Shown here: piece after piece, positions 26,722 through 35,844 of the stretch
Layout of the letters: the number at the start of each line of letters is the position of its first letter
How positions within the stretch are numbered: the stretch's first letter is position 1
DNA from: Verrucomicrobiaceae bacterium
GTDB lineage: Bacteria; Verrucomicrobiota; Verrucomicrobiia; Verrucomicrobiales; Verrucomicrobiaceae
Reading direction: 5' to 3'
DNA: 64,000 nt
Assembly (NCBI GenBank): GCA_947466075.1
Contig: CANIBP010000020.1
Location: 1 to 64,000 of the forward strand
Translations under genes and position numbers: made by a program
The notes under the pieces: model-generated
The model's database searches: none
The model's input: only the letters and a program-made list of their open reading frames with translations
Told to the model about the DNA's origin: nothing

Positions 26722-29223
26722 TTACGGCACCAAGGCCACATCCCACGGCCACAGCGGCGTGTAGGTGGCGGATTCGATCCAGCCGCGTACGGGTTCGTCG
26801 CCGCTGGGGATTTCGACGTAGCTCCAGGCACCACGCTTTTCGAGCAGGTGCACTTGGCTGCCGGGCGGGATGTCGATGACGCTGCCGGAGGTGAGCGTGG
26901 CGGCGGTGTAGGCACTGACTTCGCGGGCGGTGACGACCATGATGTCCTTCACACGCTGACCCGCTTCGGGACGGATGGAAGCGAACGCGGCGGAGGGGAT
27001 GAAGATTAATAAGCCGATGATGCTGACGATCAGAGCACCTGTGCCAGAGGATTTGAGGATGAATGCCAAGATCGCGAGCAGAATGAGCCACACGCCAGCC
27101 GAGGCGATGATGATCCAGGTGTTTTTGTTCAGCAGCAGACTCCATTCAGCTAACGGAGAGTCTGCCTTGAAGCGGAAGAAGCGCAGTTTCTCATCGAGAT
27201 GCCGCAAATTCTGCCGCACTTCGGCATTCACCGGCTCCAGCAGTTGCGCGCGCTGATACCACATGGCGGCGCGGCCGAAATCATCCTGCCGGTAACGGGC
27301 GTGGGCAATGAGCGTGAAGACGGCGGCACTCAAAGCAGGCGGATTCTGACGGGTGAGTGATTCGCCGAGGTATTGTGCCTGCGTGAACTTGCCTTTTTCC
27401 AAGGCTTCGCGTGCCTGGCGGTAAAGCGTATCGGGAGATTCGTCCTCGGCGGCGTTCAGCGAGAGCGTAGCAAAAGCGGCGATGAGCAAGGCCGCGCGTT
27501 TCAGCAGTGGTGCCAGCGTATTCAAAATGCGGCTGCGTTCGCCGGTGCCGAGTGTTTGTGCTGCCGTCGGGGCCGCGGTGAAGCCCTGCGTTTCATAGCG
27601 TTGCAGAATTTGCCGCAGTTCCTCGTCTTTGATCTCATCAGGATGGCTGCGCTGGATGAAATGGGCGGCACGCTGAAGGAAATCGCGATCATCGAGGTCA
27701 CGCTGCTCCAAACCGCGCCACAACTGCTGCAATTCGCCGCGCAGACCGCCTGCGGTCTGTTCGCGATGACGGCGGAACCACGCCCAAAACGCGGCGAAGA
27801 TCACGAGCGCCGCCGGGATCGATTGAATCATCCAGAACCGAATGCTGCGGGTTAGCGGAGCGTTGGCGGTGGTTTGGTTCAGCCAGTGTGATTGCGCTGG
27901 CACGGTCATGAGGATGTCGCTGATCTGCGGCTTTGGCTGCTGCACGGGTGGCGGTTTCGGTGGCTCCACGCTGCCGCTGGAGTTTGCATCGACTGCGGTG
28001 GCGATCACGGCTCCAGGCTTGATGCGCAGCGGAATTGGCGTGGTGCGCGCGGCGACGTATTTTTTCTCTGTGGCACTGAAGAAGCTCAGTTCAAATGGCG
28101 GTAGCTCGGCATGAACCCTTTCCGGCACGAATACCATGGAGTAGCCGATGCGGCGCTGCGCGGTGGGCGTGAGATTGGGGTCAATCGGGCCATCGACGTT
28201 GTAGCGGCGCGGCGGGTAGGCTTTCCAGCCTTCGGGCGGCATCAACGAAGGCGGATTGAGCGCGTCGAAGTTGCCTGATCCATCAATGGTGATGTCCACG
28301 GCCAGTGGATCGCCCACGGCGAGTTCGTTCGGTGTGGCGGTGGCGCTGATGCTGAAATCGCCGACGGCACCGCTGAAGTGCGCTGGTTTGCCTTCGGTGG
28401 GGAGTGGCAGCACCTTGACCTTCACGTCCTGGCTTTTGACCACCTGCTTGCGTGGCTCGGCACCGCCCATGATCATGCCAAAGGGCAGGCCACGGCGCAT
28501 TTGGTTCTGGGTGTTGGTATCATAGACTTCGAACAACAGTTCGCAGGTGGCGGGGCCGACTTTTAAATCGCCTGCGTGCAGTGCGGAAAGTGTGCTGCGG
28601 TAGGTGATGACGACATAGCCGACGCCGTTGATGACGGTTTCGCTTTGATCGGCCTGCTGTGGGAATCGGGAGATGGCGAAGTCACTCTTGTTCACCTCAA
28701 TGAGACCGACACGACGCAGTGTCACGCTGCGCGGAACATATAGACTCGCGCTAATGGGCACCACCTCGCCCTGATAGATCTCGGTTTTGCCAACTTCGAT
28801 CTGAAACAAGGGCGTGGCGGCATCATCCGCAGCCTCAGGCGCTGCGGGGGCTTCAGCGACGACGAGGCGAACTTCGTTGGTCTTGAGAACTTCTCCATTC
28901 ACCAGCACTTCCTGCGGTGGAATGACAAACTCGCCAGGCTCCGTGCCTGCGACGCCCCAGGAGAGCTGGGTGGAAAAGACGCGCTGATTACCGCGAATCT
29001 CGATGTTCTGTGCGGTGGTGATGCCGGAATTCATCCCGACCTGCGCTGGCAACCGCAACTGCGGCACGCTTTGCACGGTGCCATTTTGAACGGTGATGAC
29101 ATAGCTGACCACCTGGCCGGTTTGCGCACGATCCGGCTGGACGTAGGCGCGCACGGTGGCGGCGGAGGAAATGCCGCTGCTGAATAAGATCAGGATAACG
29201 AACAGACGTTTGACGCAGTGCAT
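26722..29223 (-). CDS. BatD-BatE fusion protein
   Basis: The start at 29223 gives a signal peptide (MHCVKRLFVILILFSSGISSAA); TTG at 29262 and ATG at 29250 are alternatives. Roughly residues 20-480 are BatD-like Ig-type domains (AYVQPDRAQTGQVVSYVITV, GDPLAVDITIDGSGNFDAL), closed by a membrane helix. The second part has TPR-type repeats (YLGESLTRQNPP, YRQDDFGRAAMWYQRAQLLEP), two more helices, and a C-terminal bacterial SH3 domain (GSQVHLLEKRGAWSYVEI). The latter is the arrangement of BatE. The protein belongs to the Bat aerotolerance/envelope-stress system. It is the last gene of the operon. Confidence 0.85.
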   Translation of the reverse strand: MHCVKRLFVILILFSSGISSAATVRAYVQPDRAQTGQVVSYVITVQNGTVQSVPQLRLPAQVGMNSGITTAQNIEIRGNQRVFSTQLSWGVAGTEPGEFVIPPQEVLVNGEVLKTNEVRLVVAEAPAAPEAADDAATPLFQIEVGKTEIYQGEVVPISASLYVPRSVTLRRVGLIEVNKSDFAISRFPQQADQSETVINGVGYVVITYRSTLSALHAGDLKVGPATCELLFEVYDTNTQNQMRRGLPFGMIMGGAEPRKQVVKSQDVKVKVLPLPTEGKPAHFSGAVGDFSISATATPNELAVGDPLAVDITIDGSGNFDALNPPSLMPPEGWKAYPPRRYNVDGPIDPNLTPTAQRRIGYSMVFVPERVHAELPPFELSFFSATEKKYVAARTTPIPLRIKPGAVIATAVDANSSGSVEPPKPPPVQQPKPQISDILMTVPAQSHWLNQTTANAPLTRSIRFWMIQSIPAALVIFAAFWAWFRRHREQTAGGLRGELQQLWRGLEQRDLDDRDFLQRAAHFIQRSHPDEIKDEELRQILQRYETQGFTAAPTAAQTLGTGERSRILNTLAPLLKRAALLIAAFATLSLNAAEDESPDTLYRQAREALEKGKFTQAQYLGESLTRQNPPALSAAVFTLIAHARYRQDDFGRAAMWYQRAQLLEPVNAEVRQNLRHLDEKLRFFRFKADSPLAEWSLLLNKNTWIIIASAGVWLILLAILAFILKSSGTGALIVSIIGLLIFIPSAAFASIRPEAGQRVKDIMVVTAREVSAYTAATLTSGSVIDIPPGSQVHLLEKRGAWSYVEIPSGDEPVRGWIESATYTPLWPWDVALVP

Positions 29224-29255
29224 GAGAGGGGATGGCGTGAGTGCGGGCATGCGGT

Positions 29256-31268
29256 TCACCAATCTTTTTTGTTTGGCGGCGGGGTGTGGTAGCGGTTGGT
29301 CATTGGCCCGGTTATTTCATCCATGTATTGGCGGAGCAGTCCCTGCGCTTCACCGGGCGTAAAACCGGTGCGCGGATTGCGGGCTTCGCCTTCGGTGGGT
29401 TTGCGGTCTGTTTTTTTATCACCGCCTTCGCCATCGCCGGGTTTTTGCCCGTCTTTTCCCTGCTGGCCTTCTTTTTCGCCTTCTTTATCACCATTGGCGG
29501 CTTGCAGTCGGCCTTCGGGCAATTCCTTGGCGTCTTTACCGCCAATGCCGTCATCGCCTTCTTTCTTCTCGCCTTTGCCTTCGGATTCTTTTTTCTCAGC
29601 CTCGCCATTGGGGTCACTGCCTTCTTTGCCAGCGCCTTCCTGATCGCCTTCTTGACCTTCCTGGCCTTCGCCCTCCTCACCTTTCTGGCCTTTTTGACCC
29701 TTCTGGCCTTTGCCGTTTTGCTGCTCCTGCTGCTTTTTCATCTCGTCCATGACCTTGCGCAGATCGTCGAGCATTTTGGCAACGTGATCACGGTTCGCAT
29801 GCACTTCGGCGTTTTCAGGCTCAAGTTCGAGCGCGGCGTCGAGATGCCGCAGCGCGTCGGTCCAGCGCTGGATGGTAATCTTAGGCTGCTGCTGCAATCC
29901 GCGCGCGCCTTGATCATACAACGTGTGGCCGATGCCACGATGGGCGCGGGCACGCAGTGATTTGTCCTCGGTGTGCAGCACTTCGCTGAATTCCTTCACG
30001 CTGCTGTCGTAGTTGGTGAGTTCGTGCTCGGCGGCGGCGAGGCCATAAAGCATCTCCGCACGTGCGGCATCATCGTAACCGTTTTGTTTCAGTAGTTTTT
30101 CATACAGGTCACGCGCCTTGGTGAAATCGCGTTGCTCAAGCGCTTGGCGGGCATCTTCGGGAGATGGACCTTTCGACTGAAAGAAGGTGGCGATGGTATC
30201 AGAGACATTCGCCGCCTGCGCGGAAGGCGTTGGTGCGAATGCGATGACGGCCAGCGCCAGCACAAGTGGGCGTGCAGAGGGCCGCGGCAGGGCGCTGATG
30301 ATCCAAGCGAGCATGAGGAGGATTATACCCAGACCGAGCGGCCAAGCAAAGCGCTCAATCGGTCGCGAAGTTTGGCGGTTGGCGGATTGCTGCTCGGTCA
30401 GGCGGTCGAGGATGGGCTGGATGGAATTGCGGTTGAGTGGTTGGGCGCCGAGCTTGAGAAAGCGTCCGCCAGTGGCGGTGGCAAGCTGCTGCAGCACACC
30501 ACTTTCCAGCCGCGAACGCACCACATTGCCCGCGTCATCGCGAATATAGTCGCCCTCAACTTCGGGATTGGGAATGAGCGTGCCGCCTTCGGTGCCGACA
30601 CCGACCGTGACGATGACAACACCCGCGGCGGTGAGGCGCTGGATGTAGGGCACGAGGTTGGCGTCGGCATCGCCGCCGTCACTGAAAATCACCAGCGCGT
30701 AGTTGCTCTTGGGCAGTGTTTTGATCGCACGCAGCATCACATCCAGCAGATCGCCGAGATTGCTGCCGCCCCATTCGATGATGGTGTGGTCGAAGGCCTG
30801 CAAGGACTCGATGATGGCGTCGTGATCGGTCGTCAGCGGGGCCTGAAGATAAGCGCGACCTGCAAACGCCAGCAAACCGACGCGTTCACCGGCAAGTTCG
30901 ACCACCATATCATGTGCGGCCAGTCGTGCGCGGGTGAGACGATCCGGCGGCACATCGCGCGCTAGCATGGAACGCGAGGTATCGATGGCGATGAAGACGT
31001 TGCGGCCTTTGTCAGGGATTTCGAGTTTTTCCTCGCCCCAGCGCGGCTGCGCGGTGGCGATGATGATGCAGGCCATCGCCAGCGTATAGAGGATATAGAT
31101 GAGCCACGAGCGCCATAGCGACCTGCCGGTGACGAGATCGGGACGCAGCCGTGCGGCAGTGAACAGGCGCTCCGCCTGCGAGCCGTGCGCATCCACCCAC
31201 AGCTTCAATCCCACGAGCGCGGGAATGATCAGCAGGAACCAGAGCAGATGATCGTGGGCAAAAGTCAT
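29256..31268 (-). CDS. BatB-BatC fusion: von Willebrand A membrane protein with TPRs
   Basis: The ATG at 31268 (MTFAHDHLLWFLLIIPALVG) is preferred over the TTG at 31283. Two N-terminal helices precede a VWA domain with a MIDAS site (AIDTSRSML, WGGSNLGD, FSDGGD). A further helix (GLGIILLMLAWIISALP) and a signal-like stretch follow, then TPR repeats (ARDLYEKLLKQNG, ALRHLDAALELEPENAEV), typical of BatC. The last 190 residues are extremely rich in Gly, Glu, Lys and Gln. A strong hydrophobic ORF seen antisense to this tail is a shadow. It is probably a periplasm-facing complex component whose ligand is unknown. Confidence 0.87.
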   Translation of the reverse strand: MTFAHDHLLWFLLIIPALVGLKLWVDAHGSQAERLFTAARLRPDLVTGRSLWRSWLIYILYTLAMACIIIATAQPRWGEEKLEIPDKGRNVFIAIDTSRSMLARDVPPDRLTRARLAAHDMVVELAGERVGLLAFAGRAYLQAPLTTDHDAIIESLQAFDHTIIEWGGSNLGDLLDVMLRAIKTLPKSNYALVIFSDGGDADANLVPYIQRLTAAGVVIVTVGVGTEGGTLIPNPEVEGDYIRDDAGNVVRSRLESGVLQQLATATGGRFLKLGAQPLNRNSIQPILDRLTEQQSANRQTSRPIERFAWPLGLGIILLMLAWIISALPRPSARPLVLALAVIAFAPTPSAQAANVSDTIATFFQSKGPSPEDARQALEQRDFTKARDLYEKLLKQNGYDDAARAEMLYGLAAAEHELTNYDSSVKEFSEVLHTEDKSLRARAHRGIGHTLYDQGARGLQQQPKITIQRWTDALRHLDAALELEPENAEVHANRDHVAKMLDDLRKVMDEMKKQQEQQNGKGQKGQKGQKGEEGEGQEGQEGDQEGAGKEGSDPNGEAEKKESEGKGEKKEGDDGIGGKDAKELPEGRLQAANGDKEGEKEGQQGKDGQKPGDGEGGDKKTDRKPTEGEARNPRTGFTPGEAQGLLRQYMDEITGPMTNRYHTPPPNKKDW

Positions 31269-31272
31269 GAAA

Positions 31273-32301
31273 TCAGGTGGCAACCGGCTCAGGAGCCGAA
31301 TGCAGGACGGTTAACGATAGCAGCAGGGCGAGAAACAGTGCGATAGCCGAAACGGCGAGTGGAAAGGGAAATAATTCCTCGGTCTCGGTAATCTTGCGGC
31401 GCTCTATCTTGGTTTTTTCGAGTTGGTCGATGGTGCCGAACACATCGCTGAGCGAGTTCAGGTTCTGGGCCATGTAGAACTGGCCGTTGCCGATGGAGGC
31501 GACCTCTTTGAGCGTGCCTTCATCGAATAATTGCTGTCCTACCGGCGTGAAGGTGCCCCGTTTCGGATCAGGAATGCTATGAATGCCAGGTGTGCCGATG
31601 GCGATGGTGTAAATCTTGATGCCGAGCGTGGAGGCCAGTTTCGCGGCATCTTGCGGACTAAGGCGACCGGAATTGTTCGCGCCATCCGTCAGTAGCACGA
31701 TGACTTTGCTGGGTGATTTTTCGCGGCGCATGCGGTTGGCGGCGGAGGCGATGCCGGAGCCAATGGCGGTGCCATCACCGACACGCTGCGTCTGCACACG
31801 GTCGAGATTATTGATCAGCCAGTCACGGTCGAGCGTTAGCGGGCAAGGCAGATAGGTCTCACCCGCGAATGCCACGATGCCGATGCGGTCGCTGCGGCGG
31901 CCTTTGATGAAGTCCGACATCACGCGTTTCGCGGCGGTGAGGCGATTCACCGGTTGACCACCGATGTAAAAGTCTTCGATCAGCATCGAGAGCGACACAT
32001 CCACCGTGAGCATGATCGCTATGCCTTCTGCTTTTTCCTCATCAAACGACAGCACCTTCTGCGGCCGTGATAGCGAGGTGATGCCGAAGGTGAGGCTGAG
32101 CAGGATCAGGCCAAAGATGAAGCCGCCGAAGCCGTTGCGTGCGGGCCTGCCGAGATCACGCAGCAGCGAGGTGGTAGGAAACTTGATCGCCGCACGTTTG
32201 CCGCGTGAACCACGCAGCAGGGCGAACAACGGCACCAGCGGCAGCAGCAGCAGCCACAGCGGATGCAGAATCTGAAAATTAGGAATACCGGGGATCGTCA
32301 T
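31273..32301 (-). CDS. batA: BatA-like von Willebrand A membrane protein
   Basis: The ORF is open to 32526, but the ATG at 32301 (MTIPGIPNFQILHPLW) matches the family start; the upstream codons overlap the DUF4381 gene in another frame. At 342 residues it has two N-terminal helices, a VWA domain with MIDAS residues (TVDVSLSML, GDGTAIGSG, TDGANNSG) and a C-terminal helix (PLAVSAIALFLALLL). The start overlaps the DUF4381 stop by 23 bp, and the next gene begins 4 bp after this stop. It probably forms a membrane complex with the other Bat proteins under control of MoxR. Confidence 0.9.
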   Translation of the reverse strand: MTIPGIPNFQILHPLWLLLLPLVPLFALLRGSRGKRAAIKFPTTSLLRDLGRPARNGFGGFIFGLILLSLTFGITSLSRPQKVLSFDEEKAEGIAIMLTVDVSLSMLIEDFYIGGQPVNRLTAAKRVMSDFIKGRRSDRIGIVAFAGETYLPCPLTLDRDWLINNLDRVQTQRVGDGTAIGSGIASAANRMRREKSPSKVIVLLTDGANNSGRLSPQDAAKLASTLGIKIYTIAIGTPGIHSIPDPKRGTFTPVGQQLFDEGTLKEVASIGNGQFYMAQNLNSLSDVFGTIDQLEKTKIERRKITETEELFPFPLAVSAIALFLALLLSLTVLHSAPEPVAT

Positions 32302-32839
32302 GGTTGTACTCCTCCTGCATGCGGGCGATGGCCTGGTCGATGAGCGCGGTTGATTCTTCGTGAGTGCGCGGGGCAGGCATGAAGGAGATGTCATCGCAAA
32401 GATGAGCAATAGGCTCGAAACGTTCACGCCAAAAGCCTTGGGCGCGCGGAATGGGCACGCCAGGCGTGCGGTCCGGCCTGCCTTCAAAAATTTCACGTGT
32501 GGTGCGGGCCGGTGCCGGCACGGCATAGCGTTCCAAAAGGTAGCGTCGTAGGATCTGTGATACGCGATGGCTGATGTCCTGCGGCGGGATGGTCTGAATG
32601 CGTGCGCGCAGATCGTTCAATGCACGGAATGCGGAAGACCATGGCTTTCTCTCTGGCGCTGCTGGTAGCGCCTTAGGCCTGACAAGCAGCCAAACGATGA
32701 GCGCGATCAGCAAGGCGAGCACCAAGACTACCGACCAAGGCAACCACCATGGCGGTGGTAGGTTCACTGCATCGGGAGTCGGGAGTTGCGGAAACGGCAA
32801 TGGTGCCGGACCCGGAAGCTGTGCGAGCAACGTGGTCAT
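32279..32839 (-). CDS. DUF4381-domain membrane protein of the Bat operon
   Basis: A 186-residue protein with a Pro-rich N-terminus, one membrane helix (WSVVLVLALLIALIVWLLV) and a helical cytoplasmic domain (AFRALNDLRARI, ISHRVSQILRRYLLERY). This is the DUF4381 pattern, regularly found between DUF58 and batA genes. Its ATG overlaps the DUF58 stop by 4 bp and its end overlaps batA, so translation is coupled. The function is unknown beyond its operon membership. Confidence 0.85.
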   Translation of the reverse strand: MTTLLAQLPGPAPLPFPQLPTPDAVNLPPPWWLPWSVVLVLALLIALIVWLLVRPKALPAAPERKPWSSAFRALNDLRARIQTIPPQDISHRVSQILRRYLLERYAVPAPARTTREIFEGRPDRTPGVPIPRAQGFWRERFEPIAHLCDDISFMPAPRTHEESTALIDQAIARMQEEYNHDDPRYS

Positions 32840-33756
32840 CCGCGCTTCCTCCTTTTGCGTGAGCGGAAATACGCTTTCAAAGCCGGTACGTAATCTTCAT
32901 CCGTGCGCACGGTGATGCGCTCTACGCCGCTACGGCGTAGCAGGTGGATCAGATCATCCTGCCGTTTGGCCACACGCTCTTCGTAATGCGCACGCACGGC
33001 GGGATGGGAGGTGTTGACGAGGATTTGCTCACCAGTTTCGGGATCTTCGAGACAGACACGCCCCGCATCTGGCAGCGTGATCTCACGCGGGTCAACGATC
33101 TGTGCCGCGACCACGTCATGTTTTGCCGCCACTGCACGCAGGCTTTTTTCCCAAGCGTGATCCGGCGTGATAAAATCCGAGACAAGGATCACCAGCGCTC
33201 GATGAGCGATGCGTTCGAGAGCGAGATCGAGTGCGGGCTTGAGGTCGGTACCGTGCTGCTTCGGCTCATTGTTCAAGATGTCACGCAGGATGCGCAGTGC
33301 ATGCGGAGCGCCTTTGCGAGCCGGTAAATACTGTTCAATGCCGTTGGAGAACAACATCAGGCCCACCTTGTCCTGATTCTGCACCGCGCTGAAGGCAAAT
33401 ACGGCTGCGATTTCCGCTGCACGCTCGCGTTTCGAGTCCTCCTGGCTGCCATAGTCGCCGGAACCGCTGACATCGACGCAAAGCATCACAGTGAGCTCAC
33501 GTTCCTCGACGTACTTGCGCACAAAAGGGTCGTTCATGCGGGCCGTGACGTTCCAGTCGATGAAGCGCACGTCATCGCCGGGTTGATACTCGCGGAAGTC
33601 GTCAAACTCGATGCCCTGGCCCTTGAACCGCGAATGATACTGTCCGCCGAGCATTTCCTTCACCATGCCACGCGTGAGCAACTCGATGCGCCGCACGCGC
33701 TTGAGGATGCGCGTGAGCCTGGCGTCGTTGTCGTTCTGCGCAGTTTCCCGGTTCAC
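32836..33756 (-). CDS. DUF58-domain protein of the Bat operon
   Basis: A 306-residue soluble protein. The DUF58 signature is clear (QGIEFDDFREYQPGDDVRFI, continuing into DWNVTARMNDPFVRKY). A VWA-like fold follows with DVSGSGDYG as a MIDAS motif. DUF58 proteins are paired with MoxR ATPases almost everywhere, presumably as their adaptor or substrate. It starts 12 bp after the moxR stop and overlaps DUF4381 by 4 bp. It has a basic C-terminal tail (YFRSRKRRKRG). Confidence 0.92.
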   Translation of the reverse strand: MNRETAQNDNDARLTRILKRVRRIELLTRGMVKEMLGGQYHSRFKGQGIEFDDFREYQPGDDVRFIDWNVTARMNDPFVRKYVEERELTVMLCVDVSGSGDYGSQEDSKRERAAEIAAVFAFSAVQNQDKVGLMLFSNGIEQYLPARKGAPHALRILRDILNNEPKQHGTDLKPALDLALERIAHRALVILVSDFITPDHAWEKSLRAVAAKHDVVAAQIVDPREITLPDAGRVCLEDPETGEQILVNTSHPAVRAHYEERVAKRQDDLIHLLRRSGVERITVRTDEDYVPALKAYFRSRKRRKRG

Positions 33757-33768
33757 GGTGTGGGCGGT

Positions 33769-34770
33769 TTAAGGAACCGGCAGTTTGTCCAGCAGCGTCT
33801 TCACCACGTCTTCGCTAGTCACGCCTTCTGCTTCGGCTTCATACGAAAGCAGAATACGGTGACGCAGGATGTCGGGGGCGAGATCCTTCACATCTTGTGG
33901 GACGACGTAGTTGCGGCCGTTGAGGAAGGCCAGCGCCTTGGCGGCGAGGGCCAGATTGATCGTGCCACGTGGCGAGGCACCGCAGCGGATGAGTAGTTTC
34001 AAATGCGGTGCCAGCGTTTCAGGATGGCGTGTGGCATTGATGATCGCGACGATGTAGTCACGGATCTTCTCGTCCATGAAAAGCTGATTCACCACGACGC
34101 GACTGGCGGAGATGGTGGCGACATCGGTCACCGGACTCACATCAAGCTTCGGTGCCGAAGTGGCCATCGCATCGAGCACTTGGCGCTCTTCAACTGGCGT
34201 CGGGTAGGTGACGCGCACTTTGAGCAGGAAGCGGTCGAGCTGTGCTTCCGGTAGCGTATAGGTGCCTTCCTGGTCGATCGGGTTTTGCGTGGCGAGCACG
34301 AGGAATGGATCGGGCAATTTGTGGGTAGTTTCACCGAGCGTGACCTGGCGTTCCTGCATCGCTTCGAGCAGAGCGCTCTGCACCTTGGCTGGCGCACGGT
34401 TGATTTCATCAGCCAGCACGAGGTTGGCAAAGATGGGACCGAGGCGCGGTGAGAAAGAGCCGTCCTTGGGATGATACACCATCGTGCCGACGACATCCGC
34501 TGGCAGCAAATCGGGCGTGAACTGGATGCGCTGGAATTTTGCCTTCAAGGTTCCCGCTAGTGTTCGCACGGCGAGTGTTTTGGCCAAACCGGGCACGCCT
34601 TCGAGCAAAACGTGGCCGTTGGTCAGCAGTGCAACGAGCAGTCGATCAACGAGCTGCGTCTGACCCACGAGAACGCGGGCGATTTCGGTGCGAAGCGGAA
34701 CCACCCATGAGGCGGCTTGGATGATGGCTTCCTGATCAGGAACGGCGGGGGGGGCAACGGAGGCAGGCAT
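33769..34770 (-). CDS. moxR: MoxR-family AAA+ ATPase
   Basis: A 333-residue chaperone-like ATPase at the head of the Bat operon. Walker A reads GVPGLAKT, Walker B is LADEINRAPAKVQSALLEAM, sensor wording is ATQNPIDQEGTYTLPEAQLD, and the C-terminal lid domain is present. MoxR proteins are thought to load cofactors or remodel the VWA-domain proteins encoded beside them. The N-terminal coding region contains a run of eight C on the coding strand. Divergent from araD, with 116 bp between them that presumably hold both promoters. Confidence 0.93.
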   Translation of the reverse strand: MPASVAPPAVPDQEAIIQAASWVVPLRTEIARVLVGQTQLVDRLLVALLTNGHVLLEGVPGLAKTLAVRTLAGTLKAKFQRIQFTPDLLPADVVGTMVYHPKDGSFSPRLGPIFANLVLADEINRAPAKVQSALLEAMQERQVTLGETTHKLPDPFLVLATQNPIDQEGTYTLPEAQLDRFLLKVRVTYPTPVEERQVLDAMATSAPKLDVSPVTDVATISASRVVVNQLFMDEKIRDYIVAIINATRHPETLAPHLKLLIRCGASPRGTINLALAAKALAFLNGRNYVVPQDVKDLAPDILRHRILLSYEAEAEGVTSEDVVKTLLDKLPVP

Positions 34771-34886
34771 GTGAAGGTGGGTACTAGGTCAACGGGGCGG
34801 CATCCGCCGTCAACCAACAAGGATCAACGTATTAACGCCGCACACCGCCGTTTATGTTGCTGGAATTGTAAGAGGTTTGAGCTTTG

Positions 34887-35594
34887 ATGCCGCCAATGAC
34901 ACTCCAAGACCTCCGCGAACAAGTTTGTGAAGCCAACCGCGCTCTCGAACCCAGCGGCCTCGTGCGCCTCACTTGGGGCAACGTCAGTGGTATCGACCGC
35001 GGCTCGGGTCTGTGGGCCATCAAGCCCAGCGGGGTTGATTACGCTGCTCTCACACCCGCCGACATCGTTGTACTCGATCTCGACGGCAACGTCGTGGAGG
35101 GCAAACTGCGCCCCTCCTCCGACACGAAGACACATCTCGTGCTCTACCGCGAGTTTCCCGACATCGGTGGCATCACCCACACCCACAGTCTCTACGCAAC
35201 CATGTTCGCACAGGCTGGAAGCGAACTGCCGTGCTTCGGCACGACGCACGCCGATCACTTCTATGGCACCGTGCCCCTCGTGCGTGCACTTACACCGCAA
35301 GAAGTGGAGCAGGACTACGAGCACTTCACCGGCGTCGCCATCGTCGAGCGCCTGCGCGAGTTGAAGCTTAACCCGCTCGAAATGCCCGCGGTGCTGCAAC
35401 TCCACCATGCACCCTTTACCTTTGGTAAAAATGCGATGGACTCACTCAAAAACAGCATCGCTCTCGAAATGTGCGCCCACATGGCATTCTGTTCTGCCAC
35501 GCTAAACCCGACGATGCTTTCCATCCCGGACTACATCCTCGACAAGCATCATTTACGCAAACACGGACCGGGTGCGTATTACGGGCAAAAGTAA
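34887..35594 (+). CDS. araD: L-ribulose-5-phosphate 4-epimerase (class II aldolase family)
   Basis: This enzyme interconverts L-ribulose 5-phosphate and D-xylulose 5-phosphate. The family motifs are intact: TWGNVSGID, KPSGVDYAALTPADIVVLDL, RPSSDTKTHLVLY, zinc ligands in GGITHTHSLYAT and GTTHADHFYG. The tracked ORF opens with TTG at 34884; the ATG at 34887, 11 nt after AGAGG, is preferred, and the ATG at 34896 is an alternative. No other arabinose gene is nearby, so it may serve ascorbate or other pentose use instead. Confidence 0.9.
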   Translation: MPPMTLQDLREQVCEANRALEPSGLVRLTWGNVSGIDRGSGLWAIKPSGVDYAALTPADIVVLDLDGNVVEGKLRPSSDTKTHLVLYREFPDIGGITHTHSLYATMFAQAGSELPCFGTTHADHFYGTVPLVRALTPQEVEQDYEHFTGVAIVERLRELKLNPLEMPAVLQLHHAPFTFGKNAMDSLKNSIALEMCAHMAFCSATLNPTMLSIPDYILDKHHLRKHGPGAYYGQK

Positions 35595-35612
35595 GCTCCA
35601 CCACGAATACCT

Positions 35613-35831
35613 GTGAAAAACACCCCTACATTGGCCATCATTGGCACCCTGGCACTAGCGACACTCCCCAGTTGCTCAACGGAGAGTTATCACAAGTTTT
35701 GGAGAACCTTGGACCCGGCAGGCTACAAGCACACCCACAGCGCCAGTTTCAATCCTCAAAAATACCGGGGCAGCACTCTGCCTACCAACCTTCCGGCGAT
35801 AGATGAATCGGCCTTGGAAATCGCTCAGTAG
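35613..35831 (+). CDS. Small putative lipoprotein
   Basis: A 72-residue protein beginning at a GTG codon 18 bp after araD. The N-terminus MKNTPTLAIIGTLALATLPSC is a lipoprotein signal, with a plausible lipobox LPSC. The mature part (STESYHKFWRTLDPAGYKHT...) is short and has no domain I recognise. Whether it is cotranscribed with araD is unclear. Signal-sequence quality is the main evidence that this is a gene rather than a chance ORF. Confidence 0.6.
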   Translation: MKNTPTLAIIGTLALATLPSCSTESYHKFWRTLDPAGYKHTHSASFNPQKYRGSTLPTNLPAIDESALEIAQ

Positions 35832-35844
35832 GTTTGATGAACGC

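Noticed and set aside
29241-29960. Highly hydrophobic plus-strand ORF resembling a membrane protein
   Set aside because: It is the antisense reading of the Glu/Lys/Gly-rich BatBC tail: GAA and AAG codons reversed give Phe and Leu codons, so the hydrophobicity is an artefact.
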